A DNA stretch of 64,000 nucleotides from an uncultured Prevotellaceae bacterium (GTDB lineage Bacteria > Bacteroidota > Bacteroidia > Bacteroidales > Muribaculaceae): positions 62,001 to 126,000 of the forward strand of contig CAMHNO010000002.1 in assembly GCA_946186575.1 (NCBI GenBank), given 5' to 3'. The notes under the pieces are model-generated. The model was not told the DNA's origin. It made no database searches and saw nothing but the letters and a program-made list of their open reading frames with translations. Made by a program: the position numbers and the translations under genes. Of this stretch, positions 8,217-17,662 are shown one piece after another. Numbering within the stretch: the first letter of the stretch is position 1; each line of letters starts with the position of its first letter.

Positions 8217-10175
8217 TTATTTTTTTAGTGGTTTGAGGTTTCCATTGAGCCACTGCTGCTTGTAGCGGTTGATGGTCGCCATGAATTCTGGATTTTGACG
8301 AATGTTGTTAAAGTCATCGTCCAGGATGGCATAGTCAAAGTCGGGGTTCGTCGATCCAGAGCCTTCCTCGTAGTGCTTGCGCAGGAAGCTCAGCGCCTTC
8401 ACGGCATCGCCCATTATCGAGTAGCCACAGGCCAGATTGTAGTACGACATTATCTCGGGCACACTGTCAAGCTCATTAATCTGCTCCTCGGTCAAGTCAT
8501 TGACATAGATGGTGTTGGCAGCAAGCTCATCAAGAATTTTCTGAGCCTCATCGGTCTCTCCAAGCCGGCACAGGACGTTGAATTTTAACTCGTTGTTTTG
8601 TGCAAAGTTATCTTCGTTTGAAAGTATGCCTCTGAGTATTGAGGTAGCCTCGTCGCGATGGTCCAGATCCCAGAGCGTGCTTGCTTGGCGATATCTCACA
8701 TTCACATTGTTGGGATCTATTTCGCTCCACTTGTCGTTGTAGGCCAGAGCTTCTTTGAGTTTACCTTGTGCCTTGTAAGCCCATTCCAGGGCTAAGCATG
8801 CACTGGATTTATTATCTTTATCATCGGCTTCGGTGAGAATCAACATCACACGCGAGTCGTTTATCACTTTATCAACCAGACCTAACCTCATCTCCATGTC
8901 GATCTTGTCGCTCAAAATGCCATACTTGTCGATAGTGGAAGATTCATCGTTTTCCTCTTCATCTTTGTTATACTCCTTTACACGCATCACCACAGCATCG
9001 TCCATTACTTGGAGCGCCTGGTCAACCTCACCCAGCCGGTAGTAGCAATCAGCAATGCGAGCGTAGATAAATGAGTTTTCCGACAGTTTCACTCCAGTCT
9101 TGAAGCACTCAAGAGCTTGACGGTAATCGTGGCTCTGATAAAAGTTGACATAGCCTTCTACTATATGCCAGTTCATCAGATCTTCGTCGCTATGATTGCG
9201 CTGAGCTTGCCTCAATTTGTTTATAACCAGGTTGTAGTTCTCCTCGCTCTCGCTTGCCAGCTCTATGAGCTCCGACGATGTTTCTTGAAATTGGCCACTA
9301 TTGGCGAGCTTTATCACGTTGTCGAGATATGCGTCATATTTTTTTTGTGCCTTAAACACACTGGCTTGCACATTTAGAGCACTGTAGTTGTCGGGATTGG
9401 ATTGCAGCAACTTGTCGACAATATCCAACGACTTGTCGGCCTGCCCCTCATTATAGTAGTGTTGGGCCAAAGCAACCAAGATGTCACTGCCGCACTTGTC
9501 GCCAAAGATGTTATAGGCCTCAATGCGGTAATCGTTGGCAGTGATTTCATCTTCCATTATGTCTTTATAAAACGAAATCAACGCCTCATAACCCTTAATG
9601 GTGGGCAATATCTCTATCGATTTCTTATAGGTCTCTAAAGTCAGTTCCAAATCTTTGTCATTACATTCTTCCAGTATCTTGCCTTTTCTCAGATAAGCCT
9701 TGCTCAGCGACTCCTTGTCGGCGGCAGGCATCAAGGAGATGCCCTTGTCGACATCAGCAACCGCCAAAAGATAGTTAACGTCGCGCTCATGCAAGATTTT
9801 TTCATATACTGTTTCGAGGCTATCGATTGACATAATTTCACTGGAATAAATGTCATAAAACAACAAGCGTGTCTTGTTAAAAGCAATTATCTTCTTGACA
9901 ATACCCAAGTTGCACAGGGCATATCCATTGCCGGGATGGAGCTTCACCTCTTTCTCAAATTGCTTTAACGCGTCGTCATAGGCATCGCTATCAAAAGCCT
10001 TGAACCCCGCAACAAATTGCTTGCTCGTGTTCCACTTGTTATATTTTTTACTGGCAATTAAGTAATGATCATCTTCGCCTGTTTGCTGCTGAGCGGCCAC
10101 CTGAGTCCACGTCATTGTCATGGCAGCAATGAACATGAGCAGCACACTGTATTTATTTATCTGTTTCATCGTCAT
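8217..10175 (-). CDS. secreted tetratricopeptide-repeat protein (paralogue of the next gene upstream)
   Basis: The likely start is the ATG at 10175 or 10169, which puts a signal peptide (MKQINKYSVLLMFIAAMTMT, cleavage near AAQQQ) at the N-terminus. The open frame runs further upstream to 10295, but that extension is not signal-like and overlaps the previous gene. The mature protein of about 625 residues is a solenoid of TPR-like helix pairs (for example DALKQFEKEVKLHPGNGYAL and ALECFKTGVKL). TPR solenoids bind other proteins. Its N-terminus matches the neighbouring gene (YNKWNTSKQFVAGF versus YNRWNTSKPFVAGI), so the two are tandem paralogues. It is probably periplasmic or attached to the outer membrane. 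Confidence 0.8.
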   Translation of the reverse strand: MTMKQINKYSVLLMFIAAMTMTWTQVAAQQQTGEDDHYLIASKKYNKWNTSKQFVAGFKAFDSDAYDDALKQFEKEVKLHPGNGYALCNLGIVKKIIAFNKTRLLFYDIYSSEIMSIDSLETVYEKILHERDVNYLLAVADVDKGISLMPAADKESLSKAYLRKGKILEECNDKDLELTLETYKKSIEILPTIKGYEALISFYKDIMEDEITANDYRIEAYNIFGDKCGSDILVALAQHYYNEGQADKSLDIVDKLLQSNPDNYSALNVQASVFKAQKKYDAYLDNVIKLANSGQFQETSSELIELASESEENYNLVINKLRQAQRNHSDEDLMNWHIVEGYVNFYQSHDYRQALECFKTGVKLSENSFIYARIADCYYRLGEVDQALQVMDDAVVMRVKEYNKDEEENDESSTIDKYGILSDKIDMEMRLGLVDKVINDSRVMLILTEADDKDNKSSACLALEWAYKAQGKLKEALAYNDKWSEIDPNNVNVRYRQASTLWDLDHRDEATSILRGILSNEDNFAQNNELKFNVLCRLGETDEAQKILDELAANTIYVNDLTEEQINELDSVPEIMSYYNLACGYSIMGDAVKALSFLRKHYEEGSGSTNPDFDYAILDDDFNNIRQNPEFMATINRYKQQWLNGNLKPLKK

Positions 10176-10197
10176 AATTTTATTGTTTGTCTCACAG

Positions 10198-12012
10198 TTA
10201 CTTGGCTTTAGCGTTGCTTCTCCACTCGTTTTGGTATTTTGCCACAAGCTGTTGGAACTCGGGCAGCGACCGCAGGCCGTCGAGATGCCAGTCAAGCGCT
10301 ATCAGACCAAAATTGTAGCGCATCTCATCGTTCTCGAAATGATACTTGAGCAGCTCAAGGGCTCGCGCGCTATCGCCAGCCAGGGCATAGAGGCCAGCTA
10401 AATCATAGGTGTCGATATTAGAGTTGCCAGGTATTCCAGGGGCTTGCTCTGCATTTAGGCGAGCCCAGTGCTGGCGCAATTTTTCAAGCTCGACAAGAGC
10501 TTGACTGGTATTGCCAAGCTCTATGAGGGCACGCACTTGCACCATGGGATTGAAGTCGTCGTTTTCAATGTCGCCTGCCGCAAAAGCTTTCTCCAACCAG
10601 GGGCGGGCTTCGTCGCCACGATTCAGCCTGTTGAGTGCAAGGCCGTAGTAACAATCGGTCTCTAACGACTCACAGCCACGGCCCATACCTGTATCAAGGA
10701 TGTCAAGGGCTTGCTGCCAGTCGCGATTCAACATGTGCAGCGAGGCCTGGGAGTTGTAGTAGGTAGCATCATAGTTGTAGAAGTCGGCAGTACTGTTACA
10801 TGTCTTGTAATAGTCGAGAAGCGAGGCCACTTCACCATTCTGATACTGGAAGTTGCGGTAATCGTTGGAGCCGTCGATTATGCTCAATGCCTGGTAATAG
10901 AGCCTGGCATTGTCCATGTCGCCAGTCATGTAATAGCACTTAGCAAGACTTCTCACATATAAATTCGCCCCGGGATTCTCTGCCTCACGCTCCTTAAAGT
11001 AGCTGAGCGCAGTGTGATAGTCCTTGACATAATCTCTAAGCAGCAGCCCCTCTATTACAAGCAAGACTACACCATCGTCTTCGGCCGCAAACTGCATCTG
11101 CCTTGTCTTCATGAGCGTGAGCATTATAGCATCGTCGTCATTTTTAATGAAGTTGAGCAGTTCGCTCAGAGATTTGACATTTTCAAATTTCACTATTGTC
11201 ATCAAATACTTGTCTATGGCGGCCTCTGTATTGCCACTATCGGCAAGATGGCGAGCTGCCATCATCTCTATGTCGTAGTTTGGAGACTCTTCTTGCGATT
11301 TCACTATTGCCTGATACTCGGCATAGTATTTCATGAAACTGTCGCTGTCGCCATCATGATTGGCTATCATAGCCATCACTTTCACCACTCCAAAATCGGT
11401 GGGAGCGATGGCATAGGCGGCCATGGCGTCGGCCTTGATATGGGGCATAAAGTCATCGTCCTCATAAAGGTCCATAACATACCCCATTCGTGAGAAGTAG
11501 CTCTCCACACAAGGATGAACCGCTATGGCATTACCATAGGCCTCAAGCGCCTGTGCCGAGTCGCTGGGAAACCATGCCACAAGCAAGTCGCCTAAGGCTT
11601 GATAGGCACTGCACCGCGACTGCTTGTCATCCACAGGAAGCGCCGCTATTGCTTCACGCAACCTTGCAGCATAGGTCTTCACCAGAGGGATGTCTTTGTC
11701 ATAAATGCTCTCATCCCTTGCCTGACCTCTGTTGCTCATCATGCACTGGGCAATGACAAGATTGCACTTGGCATAGGCATTGCCAGGATGCAATTTCAAT
11801 TCCTTGTTAAATGCCTTTATGGCTTCCGGCAAATTACTGTTTTCAATCGATTCTATTCCAGCCACAAATGGCTTGCTCGTGTTCCACCTGTTGTACTGCT
11901 CGCTGCTGATGGGCGGGGCATAAAAATCTTGAGCCTGGCAGGGGGTCACCGCTGCTATCACCATCAACACAAGTAGCACAACTGGGGCAATGAGGTGTAA
12001 TCGCATTTTCAT
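10198..12012 (-). CDS. secreted tetratricopeptide-repeat protein
   Basis: This 604-residue protein has a signal peptide (MKMRLHLIAPVVLLVLMVIA, cleavage near CQAQ). TPR-like helical repeats follow (AIKAFNKELKLHPGNAYAKC; YGLALNRLNRGDEARPWLEK; LAGLYALAGDSARALELLKY). It is the first gene of a probable four-gene minus-strand unit with its paralogue, the small membrane protein and the GH3 gene. The gap to the paralogue is 22-28 bases. A TAnnTTTG box lies 25 bases before the ATG. The role is inferred only as a protein-binding scaffold outside the cytoplasm. Confidence 0.8.
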   Translation of the reverse strand: MKMRLHLIAPVVLLVLMVIAAVTPCQAQDFYAPPISSEQYNRWNTSKPFVAGIESIENSNLPEAIKAFNKELKLHPGNAYAKCNLVIAQCMMSNRGQARDESIYDKDIPLVKTYAARLREAIAALPVDDKQSRCSAYQALGDLLVAWFPSDSAQALEAYGNAIAVHPCVESYFSRMGYVMDLYEDDDFMPHIKADAMAAYAIAPTDFGVVKVMAMIANHDGDSDSFMKYYAEYQAIVKSQEESPNYDIEMMAARHLADSGNTEAAIDKYLMTIVKFENVKSLSELLNFIKNDDDAIMLTLMKTRQMQFAAEDDGVVLLVIEGLLLRDYVKDYHTALSYFKEREAENPGANLYVRSLAKCYYMTGDMDNARLYYQALSIIDGSNDYRNFQYQNGEVASLLDYYKTCNSTADFYNYDATYYNSQASLHMLNRDWQQALDILDTGMGRGCESLETDCYYGLALNRLNRGDEARPWLEKAFAAGDIENDDFNPMVQVRALIELGNTSQALVELEKLRQHWARLNAEQAPGIPGNSNIDTYDLAGLYALAGDSARALELLKYHFENDEMRYNFGLIALDWHLDGLRSLPEFQQLVAKYQNEWRSNAKAK

Positions 12013-12036
12013 AGTCTAATATTTTTTAAAATCCTT

Positions 12037-12044
12037 CAAAGTTA
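12037..12044 (-). promoter_or_regulatory. Bacteroidetes -7 box for the TPR operon
   Basis: TAACTTTG on the minus strand, 25 bases before the ATG of the first TPR gene. Confidence 0.55.
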
Positions 12045-12100
12045 AGGATAATTTCACAATTACGCACCATTGTATCTCAAAAATAATAGCACCTGTCAAC

Positions 12101-12137
12101 AAAAAACGACACCAGGCCATGGCCCAATGTCGTTTTC
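12101..12137 (-). terminator. rho-independent terminator after tRNA-Pro
   Basis: On the minus strand the stem AACGACA/TGTCGTT, with an inner GGGCC/GGCCT region, is followed by a run of six T. It lies just downstream of the tRNA-Pro gene. Confidence 0.75.
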
Positions 12138-12148
12138 AACCTTACAAG

Positions 12149-12222
12149 TCGGGGTGAGAGGACTCGAACTTCCGACCTCCACGTCCCGAACGTGGCGCGC
12201 TAACCAACTGTGCTACACCCCG
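12149..12222 (-). tRNA. tRNA-Pro (anticodon CGG)
   Basis: A 74-base cloverleaf can be read on the minus strand. The acceptor stem is CGGGGTG/CACCCCG with discriminator A. The anticodon arm is CCACG-TTCGGGA-CGTGG with anticodon CGG, and the T arm has GTTCGAGTC. CCA is not encoded. A TAnnTTTG promoter lies 26 bases upstream and a terminator follows. Confidence 0.95.
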
Positions 12223-12247
12223 AACTTTTTGTTTGCGTTTTGCGCTG

Positions 12248-12255
12248 CAAAGGTA
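12248..12255 (-). promoter_or_regulatory. Bacteroidetes -7 box for tRNA-Pro
   Basis: TACCTTTG followed by CAGC on the minus strand, 26 bases upstream of the tRNA 5' end. Confidence 0.6.
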
Positions 12256-12331
12256 ATAAAAATGTTTTAATTACACTGTTTTTTAACAATAAAAATATTT
12301 CAGGCGCCTAATAAAAAGAAATAAAAGATGC

Positions 12332-12361
12332 TTGAACTATAAATTAAATAGTGTAACTTTG
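12332..12361 (+). promoter_or_regulatory. Bacteroidetes promoter for the GNAT-like gene
   Basis: TTG at 12332-12334, a 19-base spacer, then TAACTTTG at 12354-12361. The ATG follows 29 bases later. Confidence 0.65.
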
Positions 12362-12389
12362 CACACAAATAAAAAAATAATGCATAACT

Positions 12390-13523
12390 ATGGCAGTAGA
12401 AATCAGAAAAATAGAACCTACCAAGAGCGAACTTAGCAAGTATGTGAAATATCCCATCGACGTGCTTTATCACAACCATCCATGCTATGTGCCGGCACTT
12501 ATAAGCGATGAGATAGGAACACTCATGCCTGAGAAAAATCCTGCCTTCGAGTTTTGCGAGAGCGTCTATTACATGGCCTATCGCGACGGCAAGCCCGTGG
12601 GGCGCATAGCAGGCATCATCAACCACCGCTTCAACGAGTCTCACAACAAAAAGGAGGGCCGATTTGGCTGGGTCGATTTCATCGACGACGACGAGGTGGT
12701 CGACGCTCTCTTCGATGCAGTCAAACAATGGAACAAGGCTAAAGGCATGACCGAGCTCACAGGGCCATTGGGCTTCACCGACATGGACCCAGAGGGCTGC
12801 CTGGTGATGGGATTTGACGAGATAGGTACTAATGCCACTATCTATAACTACGATTACTACCCACGTCAGCTCGAGCGCCTGGGCATGGTCAAGGACGTTG
12901 ACTGGGTGGAATTCCACATCAAGGTCCCCGATAAAATACCCGAGAAGATGCAGCGCATCAGCGACATTGTTAAGAAGCGCTTCAACGTCGATAACATCAA
13001 GTACACCAATCGCAAGCAGCTCGTAGCCGACTATGGTCAAGCGATATTCCAACTCATCAACGAGGCCTTTGAAAACCTCTTCGGCTATTCGCAGTTGAGC
13101 GAAAAACAGATTGAGCACTACATCAAGATGTACTTGCCCTACTTGCCACTCGAGGACCTCTCGCTCATCATCAAGAACGACACTCGTGAGCTGGTGGGCG
13201 TGGGCATTGCCATTCCATCGCTCTCAAAGGCACTGATTAAGAACCGCGGCCGCCTGTTCCCATTTGGGTGGTATCACATGCTCAAGGCTTTCAAGAAGAA
13301 CGATGTGGTCGACTTGCTGCTCGTGGCCATAAAGCCAGAGTATCAGAGCAAGGGAGTGAACTCGCTGCTCTTCACCGACCTGTTGCCATGCTTCTTCAAG
13401 CTGGGTTACAAATGGGCCGAGAGCAGTCATGAGCTCGAGCACAACGAGATGGTGCAGAAGCAATGGCAATATTTTGAAACCATCCTCAACAAGCGCCGCC
13501 GCGCCTACACAATGCCCCTCTAA
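12390..13523 (+). CDS. GNAT-like N-acetyltransferase family protein
   Basis: This 377-residue cytoplasmic protein resembles a widespread Bacteroidetes family annotated as N-acetyltransferase (YghO-like). The N-terminal third contains MAYRDGKPVGRIAGIINHR, matching the beta4 strand and substrate side of a GNAT fold. The C-terminal part has a second GNAT-like half (VVDLLLVAIKPEYQSKGVNS followed by LLFTDLLP), where the PEYQSKGV segment fits the acetyl-CoA pyrophosphate loop. The protein is about twice the size of a single GNAT domain, consistent with two halves. The acceptor is unknown. It has its own good promoter. The next gene is pgi after 150 bases of repeat-containing leader. Confidence 0.75.
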   Translation: MAVEIRKIEPTKSELSKYVKYPIDVLYHNHPCYVPALISDEIGTLMPEKNPAFEFCESVYYMAYRDGKPVGRIAGIINHRFNESHNKKEGRFGWVDFIDDDEVVDALFDAVKQWNKAKGMTELTGPLGFTDMDPEGCLVMGFDEIGTNATIYNYDYYPRQLERLGMVKDVDWVEFHIKVPDKIPEKMQRISDIVKKRFNVDNIKYTNRKQLVADYGQAIFQLINEAFENLFGYSQLSEKQIEHYIKMYLPYLPLEDLSLIIKNDTRELVGVGIAIPSLSKALIKNRGRLFPFGWYHMLKAFKKNDVVDLLLVAIKPEYQSKGVNSLLFTDLLPCFFKLGYKWAESSHELEHNEMVQKQWQYFETILNKRRRAYTMPL

Positions 13524-13577
13524 CTGCTCAGCACGAACAATCAACAAACTAACATGCAACGGTCGTGTTCAGTAGTG

Positions 13578-13649
13578 CAAGCGTCAGCTTGTTCAAAATA
13601 ACAAGCGTCAGTTTGTTCAAAATAGCAAGCGTCAGCTTGTTCAAAATAA
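13578..13649 (+). repeat. three 24-bp repeats, each a potential hairpin, in the pgi leader
   Basis: Copies start at 13578, 13602 and 13626. Each contains CAAGC-GTCA-GCTTG, a 5-bp stem with a 4-base loop, followed by TTCAAAATA. The middle copy has GTTTG instead of GCTTG, which still pairs in RNA as a G-U wobble. The array ends 24 bases before the pgi ATG. Confidence 0.85.
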
Positions 13650-13673
13650 CTAAAAAACTAAATAAATACAATA

Positions 13674-14987
13674 ATGATAAGCATTTGCAACAAGTCGGTT
13701 CTTGAAACCGTTAGCGAGAAAGATATTGAAGCGTTGAAACCACAGGCACAGGCTGCCGCCCAGACCCTTGAAAAAGGCGACGGCGCAGGCAACGATTTCC
13801 TGGGATGGCTTCATCTGCCCAGTGAAATAACCGCAGCCGAGCTCAACGACATCAACGCCACGGCCAAGCACCTGCGAGAGCAGTGTGACTATGTGGTAGT
13901 AATTGGCATTGGAGGCAGTTACCTGGGCGCTAAAGCCGTGATTGAGGCACTGAGCGACAACTTCGCAGCCTATAAGCACAACGAGGGGGCCAAGGTGGTG
14001 TTTGCCGGCAACAACATCGGCGAGGACTACCTCAGCGACCTGATGCGTCTGCTCGACGGCAAGCGCTTTGGCATTGTGGTAATATCCAAGTCGGGAACAA
14101 CCACCGAGCCTGCCATCGCTTTCCGCCTATTGAAGAACATGCTCGAGAAGCAAGTGGGCAAAGCCGAGGCTTCTAAGCTCATCGTTGCAATCACCGATGC
14201 TAAGCGTGGCGCATTGCGCAGCCTTGCCACCCAAGAGGGCTACAAAACTTATGTCATTGCCGACAACGTGGGTGGTCGCTTCTCGGTGCTCACTCCGGTG
14301 GGCCTGCTGCCAGTGGCAATCGCAGGCTTCGACATCAATGCCCTGGTGGCCGGTGCCGTTGAGATGGAGAAGGCTCCTGCCGACATGATGACCACCTATG
14401 CCGCCACTCGCAACGCCCTGTACCAGGCTGGCAAGAAGATAGAGATACTGGTGAACTACAACCCCAACCTGCACTTCCTCGCCGAGTGGTGGAAGCAGCT
14501 CTACGGCGAGAGCGAGGGCAAGGACGGCAAGGGCATCTTTCCTGCCAGTGTCGACTTCACCACCGACCTGCACTCGATGGGACAGTGGATTCAGGATGGC
14601 GAGCGCACCATCTTCGAGACGGTTATCACCGTTGAGAAGCAGCGCCACGAGGTGGTAATCCCCACCGACGATGCCGACCTTGATGGCCTCAACTACATCG
14701 CAGGCAAGCGTGTTGACGAGGTGAACAAGATGGCCGAGCTCGGCACACGCCTGGCTCACGTCGACGGTGGCGTGCCCTGCATGCTCATCACCCTGCCAGC
14801 GCTCACCGAGAAGTACCTGGGCCAGCTCATCTACTTCTTCGAGAAAGCCTGCGGCATGAGCGGCTACATGCTGGGCGTCAACCCCTTCAACCAGCCCGGC
14901 GTCGAGGCCTACAAGCGCAACATGTTCGCCCTCCTCAACAAGCCCGGCTACGAAGCCCAAAGCGCCGAGTTAGCAAAGCGCCTGTAA
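13674..14987 (+). CDS. pgi: glucose-6-phosphate isomerase
   Basis: This 437-residue cytoplasmic enzyme interconverts glucose 6-phosphate and fructose 6-phosphate in glycolysis. Its length fits the shorter bacterial (Bacillus-type) isomerases. Recognisable blocks are [36 protein letters not shown] (phosphate binding), [17 protein letters not shown] and the [18 protein letters not shown] region near the active site. The ATG at 13674 is preceded by three tandem 24-bp hairpin repeats. No TAnnTTTG box is visible in the 150 bases before it, so it may be read from the GNAT-gene promoter. A strong AT-rich hairpin terminator follows. Confidence 0.97.
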   Translation: MISICNKSVLETVSEKDIEALKPQAQAAAQTLEKGDGAGNDFLGWLHLPSEITAAELNDINATAKHLREQCDYVVVIGIGGSYLGAKAVIEALSDNFAAYKHNEGAKVVFAGNNIGEDYLSDLMRLLDGKRFGIVVISKSGTTTEPAIAFRLLKNMLEKQVGKAEASKLIVAITDAKRGALRSLATQEGYKTYVIADNVGGRFSVLTPVGLLPVAIAGFDINALVAGAVEMEKAPADMMTTYAATRNALYQAGKKIEILVNYNPNLHFLAEWWKQLYGESEGKDGKGIFPASVDFTTDLHSMGQWIQDGERTIFETVITVEKQRHEVVIPTDDADLDGLNYIAGKRVDEVNKMAELGTRLAHVDGGVPCMLITLPALTEKYLGQLIYFFEKACGMSGYMLGVNPFNQPGVEAYKRNMFALLNKPGYEAQSAELAKRL

Positions 14988-15001
14988 TAAACTTATACTA
15001 T

Positions 15002-15056
15002 CTAGAATTTCTAGAGAATATAGTCTATCTAGACAATCTAGAAATTCTAGTTTTTA
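15002..15056 (+). terminator. terminator after pgi
   Basis: CTAGAATTTCTAGA pairs perfectly with TCTAGAAATTCTAG (14 bp), and TTTTT follows. The loop contains a smaller hairpin (GTCT/AGAC). The gap before the next gene is only 10 bases, so it may attenuate rather than stop transcription. Confidence 0.7.
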
Positions 15057-15066
15057 ATAGCCTATC

Positions 15067-15597
15067 ATGCTGAAGAAATCAATGCTCGACTTGCATCGTG
15101 TTGATGTGGAGCAATATAAGGCGGTGGAGAAAATACCCGTGGCTGTGGTGCTTGATGACGTGCGCAGCGAGATGAATGTGGGCAGCGTGCTTCGCACTGC
15201 CGACGCCTTTGTCATCAATCAGGTGGTGATGTGCGGCATCACGGGCAAGCCGCCCAGCCACGAGATTCACAAGACGGCGCTCGGCGCCGAGGACTCGGTT
15301 GTCTGGAGCTATCACGCCTCAGCCCTCGAAGCTGTGGAGCAACTGCGAGAGCAGGGCTACACCATCTGCTCCATCGAGCAGGTGCACGGCAGTGTGAGCC
15401 TTGAGCAGTTCACAATCGAGCCAGGCAAGAAATATGCCCTCGTCTTCGGCAACGAGGTCAAGGGCGTGAGTCAGGCGGTGGTCGATGCCAGCGACTGCTG
15501 CATCGAGATTCCGCAGCACGGCACCAAGCATTCGCTCAACATCGCCTGCTCGGCCGCCATCGTTATGTGGCACTTCTTCAATGCCCTGAAGCGGTAA
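15067..15597 (+). CDS. TrmH/SpoU family RNA 2'-O-methyltransferase
   Basis: This 176-residue protein has the SPOUT motifs: motif 1 RSEMNVGSVLRTADAF, motif 2 KYALVFGNEVKGVSQAVVDA and motif 3 CCIEIPQHGTKHSLNIACSA. These motifs form the knotted S-adenosylmethionine site. The enzyme methylates a ribose 2'-hydroxyl in tRNA or rRNA; which nucleotide cannot be told from sequence. It lacks the extra N-terminal RNA-binding domain of RlmB and is the short TrmL/TrmH-like size. It follows pgi after a hairpin. Confidence 0.9.
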   Translation: MLKKSMLDLHRVDVEQYKAVEKIPVAVVLDDVRSEMNVGSVLRTADAFVINQVVMCGITGKPPSHEIHKTALGAEDSVVWSYHASALEAVEQLREQGYTICSIEQVHGSVSLEQFTIEPGKKYALVFGNEVKGVSQAVVDASDCCIEIPQHGTKHSLNIACSAAIVMWHFFNALKR

Positions 15598-15660
15598 TCA
15601 CAATTCACTCTCTGCCGACAGCACAAATTTACACCTAAAACACACACTGTTTTGAAAACA

Positions 15661-15696
15661 ACAACCTTGCAGTTGATTAGCCAACTGCAAGGTTGT
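15661..15696. terminator. strong hairpin between convergent genes
   Basis: A 15-bp perfect stem (acaaccttgcagttg / caactgcaaggttgt) with a 6-base loop lies between the methyltransferase gene and the convergent secreted-protein gene. On the minus strand it is followed by TGTTTTC; on the plus strand the T-run is poor. Confidence 0.7.
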
Positions 15697-15762
15697 GTAA
15701 AGAATCTTATAAAAAAACAAGTCAAGTTAAGGCTTGTCTTTACCTTTTTCAATTCTTGTGGA

Positions 15763-17373
15763 TTAGTTGCCCAAGAGAATTGAGTAAACGGCAGTTACAT
15801 CGCCCGATGTGATCTCGCCGTCGTTGTTCTGGTCGCCATTAACAATGTCGATCATGTCGCCAGTGAGCAAGAAGCTGTAGAGGGCGGTGATGTCGGTAGA
15901 GTTCACGGCTCCGTCGCCATTAACGTCGCCGGCCATTACAGGGCTCTCGTCCTTGGTGTAGATGATTGTCATCTTGGGCAAGAACTGAATCATCTGGTTG
16001 TAGCCGCCAGTTTCTGCCCATTGTGCATAGGCCGAGCCGGTAGCGGCATCCTGGCCTTCCTGGTTCACGCCGTAGAAGAATACCTTCTTATATGTTCCCT
16101 TCTCGGCAACGAGGGTCTGCAATGCGAGATTGCCGCCGTTGTATTCATAGGGCTCAGTGAAGTTAAACACGAGCTCAGTCTCGGTGCCTGCCAGAGTGGT
16201 GCTGGCCACGGTGGTCATGTCGGTAACCAAGTTCTCGGGAACGGCGATAGAACTCTCTGCCTCAAACATAGCGCTCTCGGTGCCCTTGAGAGCCAGCTCA
16301 ATGGTGGGAGTGCCCACTGCTATTGGTTCTGAGCAGTAGAACTTAATACCAGTAATCTTGCCGCCAACAGCCTCGGCAAGCATGTCGGCAGTATAAATCA
16401 TCTGCACGAAGGTGCCCTGAGTGTCGCAGTAGTAGCCATAGATGGGCGCAAACTGGCTCAAGTTGTCACCATCGCACACGGTGAGCTCAAACTCGTTGGG
16501 GCAATTGCCGCTCAGAGCAACAGTGTAGGTGCCAGCCTCGCCACAGTTGATGGTCATTGTGCCAGTGTACTCGCCAAAGGCGGTGGGAGCAAACTTCACA
16601 GGAATCTCTACCGACTGCTTCGAAGCGAGCTCGGCAGGCACATAGGTAGTGCTGAAGGGAGCCTCGAGAGTGATGGCGGGAGTGAAGGCGTTGGCACCCT
16701 TGTTCTTCAGGGTCACGTTCATCACCTTCTCGCCATTGAGAGTGGTCTTGCCATAGTTCAGAGACTCGGGCATGACACTTGCTGCATAGTCGGCAAGAGG
16801 AGCGGGCTGATAGTTGAATGTGGTCTTGGGCAGGAAGTCGTAAGAGGTGGTGCGGCTCATCGACACACGCTCACCCGGCTTCATGCCATAGAAATAATTA
16901 CCCTTCCAGCCACCAGTGGTCTCGGTAACCTTGCACTCAAACACCAGGTTGCCGCCATTGTAGACGTAAGGAGTGTCGAACACAAACTCCACCTCGGTGA
17001 GGAGGCTCTCGGGCGACTCAACATTGCTGGCAACTACAGTAAGGCCCTCGGTGATGAATGCGGGATTGCTTGTGGCATAGGTGCTCACATCGGTTGTACC
17101 CATCGAGAGCTGAACCTTGGTGCCATCAACCTTCTGGAACGAACCTTTCACATAAAACTTTACCGACGTGATGGTGCCACCCACCATGTCCTCGAGCATC
17201 GATGCGTTGTAGATAACTTGGGAGTTGGTGCTTTCGGCGTCCCAGTAAAGGGTGTTCAAGGGAAGAAGACTGTTTTCGGTTCCATCGCCCACAGTCAGAG
17301 CAGCAGTCTCCTGCGCTCCAGCAGCAAATGCGCTGGCAGCAATCACTGCCAGTGAAAGTAGAAATTTTTTCAT
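15763..17373 (-). CDS. secreted beta-sandwich protein with C-terminal dockerin-like domain
   Basis: The ATG at 17373 gives a signal peptide (MKKFLLSLAVIAASAFAAGA), so the longer open frame to 17427 is not used. The 536-residue product has two related halves. Each contains the theme LYWDAESTNSQVIYNASMLE or IYGYYCDTQGTFVQMIYTAD, followed by VGGKITGIKFYC-type strands. An Ig-like segment lies between the halves (APFSTTYVPAELASKQSVEI). The last 60 residues hold two calcium-loop motifs (GDVNGDGAVNSTD and GDQNNDGEITSGD), typical of dockerin type I. It is probably secreted or on the surface. No cohesin partner or enzyme domain is seen. Confidence 0.8.
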   Translation of the reverse strand: MKKFLLSLAVIAASAFAAGAQETAALTVGDGTENSLLPLNTLYWDAESTNSQVIYNASMLEDMVGGTITSVKFYVKGSFQKVDGTKVQLSMGTTDVSTYATSNPAFITEGLTVVASNVESPESLLTEVEFVFDTPYVYNGGNLVFECKVTETTGGWKGNYFYGMKPGERVSMSRTTSYDFLPKTTFNYQPAPLADYAASVMPESLNYGKTTLNGEKVMNVTLKNKGANAFTPAITLEAPFSTTYVPAELASKQSVEIPVKFAPTAFGEYTGTMTINCGEAGTYTVALSGNCPNEFELTVCDGDNLSQFAPIYGYYCDTQGTFVQMIYTADMLAEAVGGKITGIKFYCSEPIAVGTPTIELALKGTESAMFEAESSIAVPENLVTDMTTVASTTLAGTETELVFNFTEPYEYNGGNLALQTLVAEKGTYKKVFFYGVNQEGQDAATGSAYAQWAETGGYNQMIQFLPKMTIIYTKDESPVMAGDVNGDGAVNSTDITALYSFLLTGDMIDIVNGDQNNDGEITSGDVTAVYSILLGN

Positions 17374-17441
17374 TCTAAGAATTAAGTTTAAAAAGTTAAT
17401 AATAGTATAAGATAGTTTGGTTCTCATTTGGTTATTTCCTG

Positions 17442-17449
17442 CAAAATTA
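17442..17449 (-). promoter_or_regulatory. Bacteroidetes -7 box
   Basis: TAATTTTG followed by CAGG on the minus strand, 69 bases before the ATG at 17373. Confidence 0.5.
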
Positions 17450-17591
17450 TATAAAAAAACCTGATTTAAAAACCAGTCGAGATAAAGAAAATATATTTTT
17501 AGAGAAAATTATACAAAAAGTATTCTTTCACAATCTATTTTTCTGCCCATTTGTGGGCTATGAATATGAATTGCGACTGGAGTAATAAGGC

Positions 17592-17638
17592 TCCGCAAAA
17601 ATAGTGACGGAGTGCACATGTCCTCAATGCACTCCATC
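17592..17638 (-). terminator. terminator after the large dockerin-like protein gene
   Basis: On the minus strand GATGGAGTGCA pairs with TGCACTCCGTC (one G-U), followed by ACTATTTTTG. It lies 25 bases beyond the stop codon. Confidence 0.7.
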
Positions 17639-17662
17639 ACCTATAATCTATTTTACTCTCGC

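Noticed and set aside
12149..12222. tRNA genes (here and 25673-25746) as integration sites
   Set aside because: No partial tRNA duplication or integrase gene was found near either tRNA.
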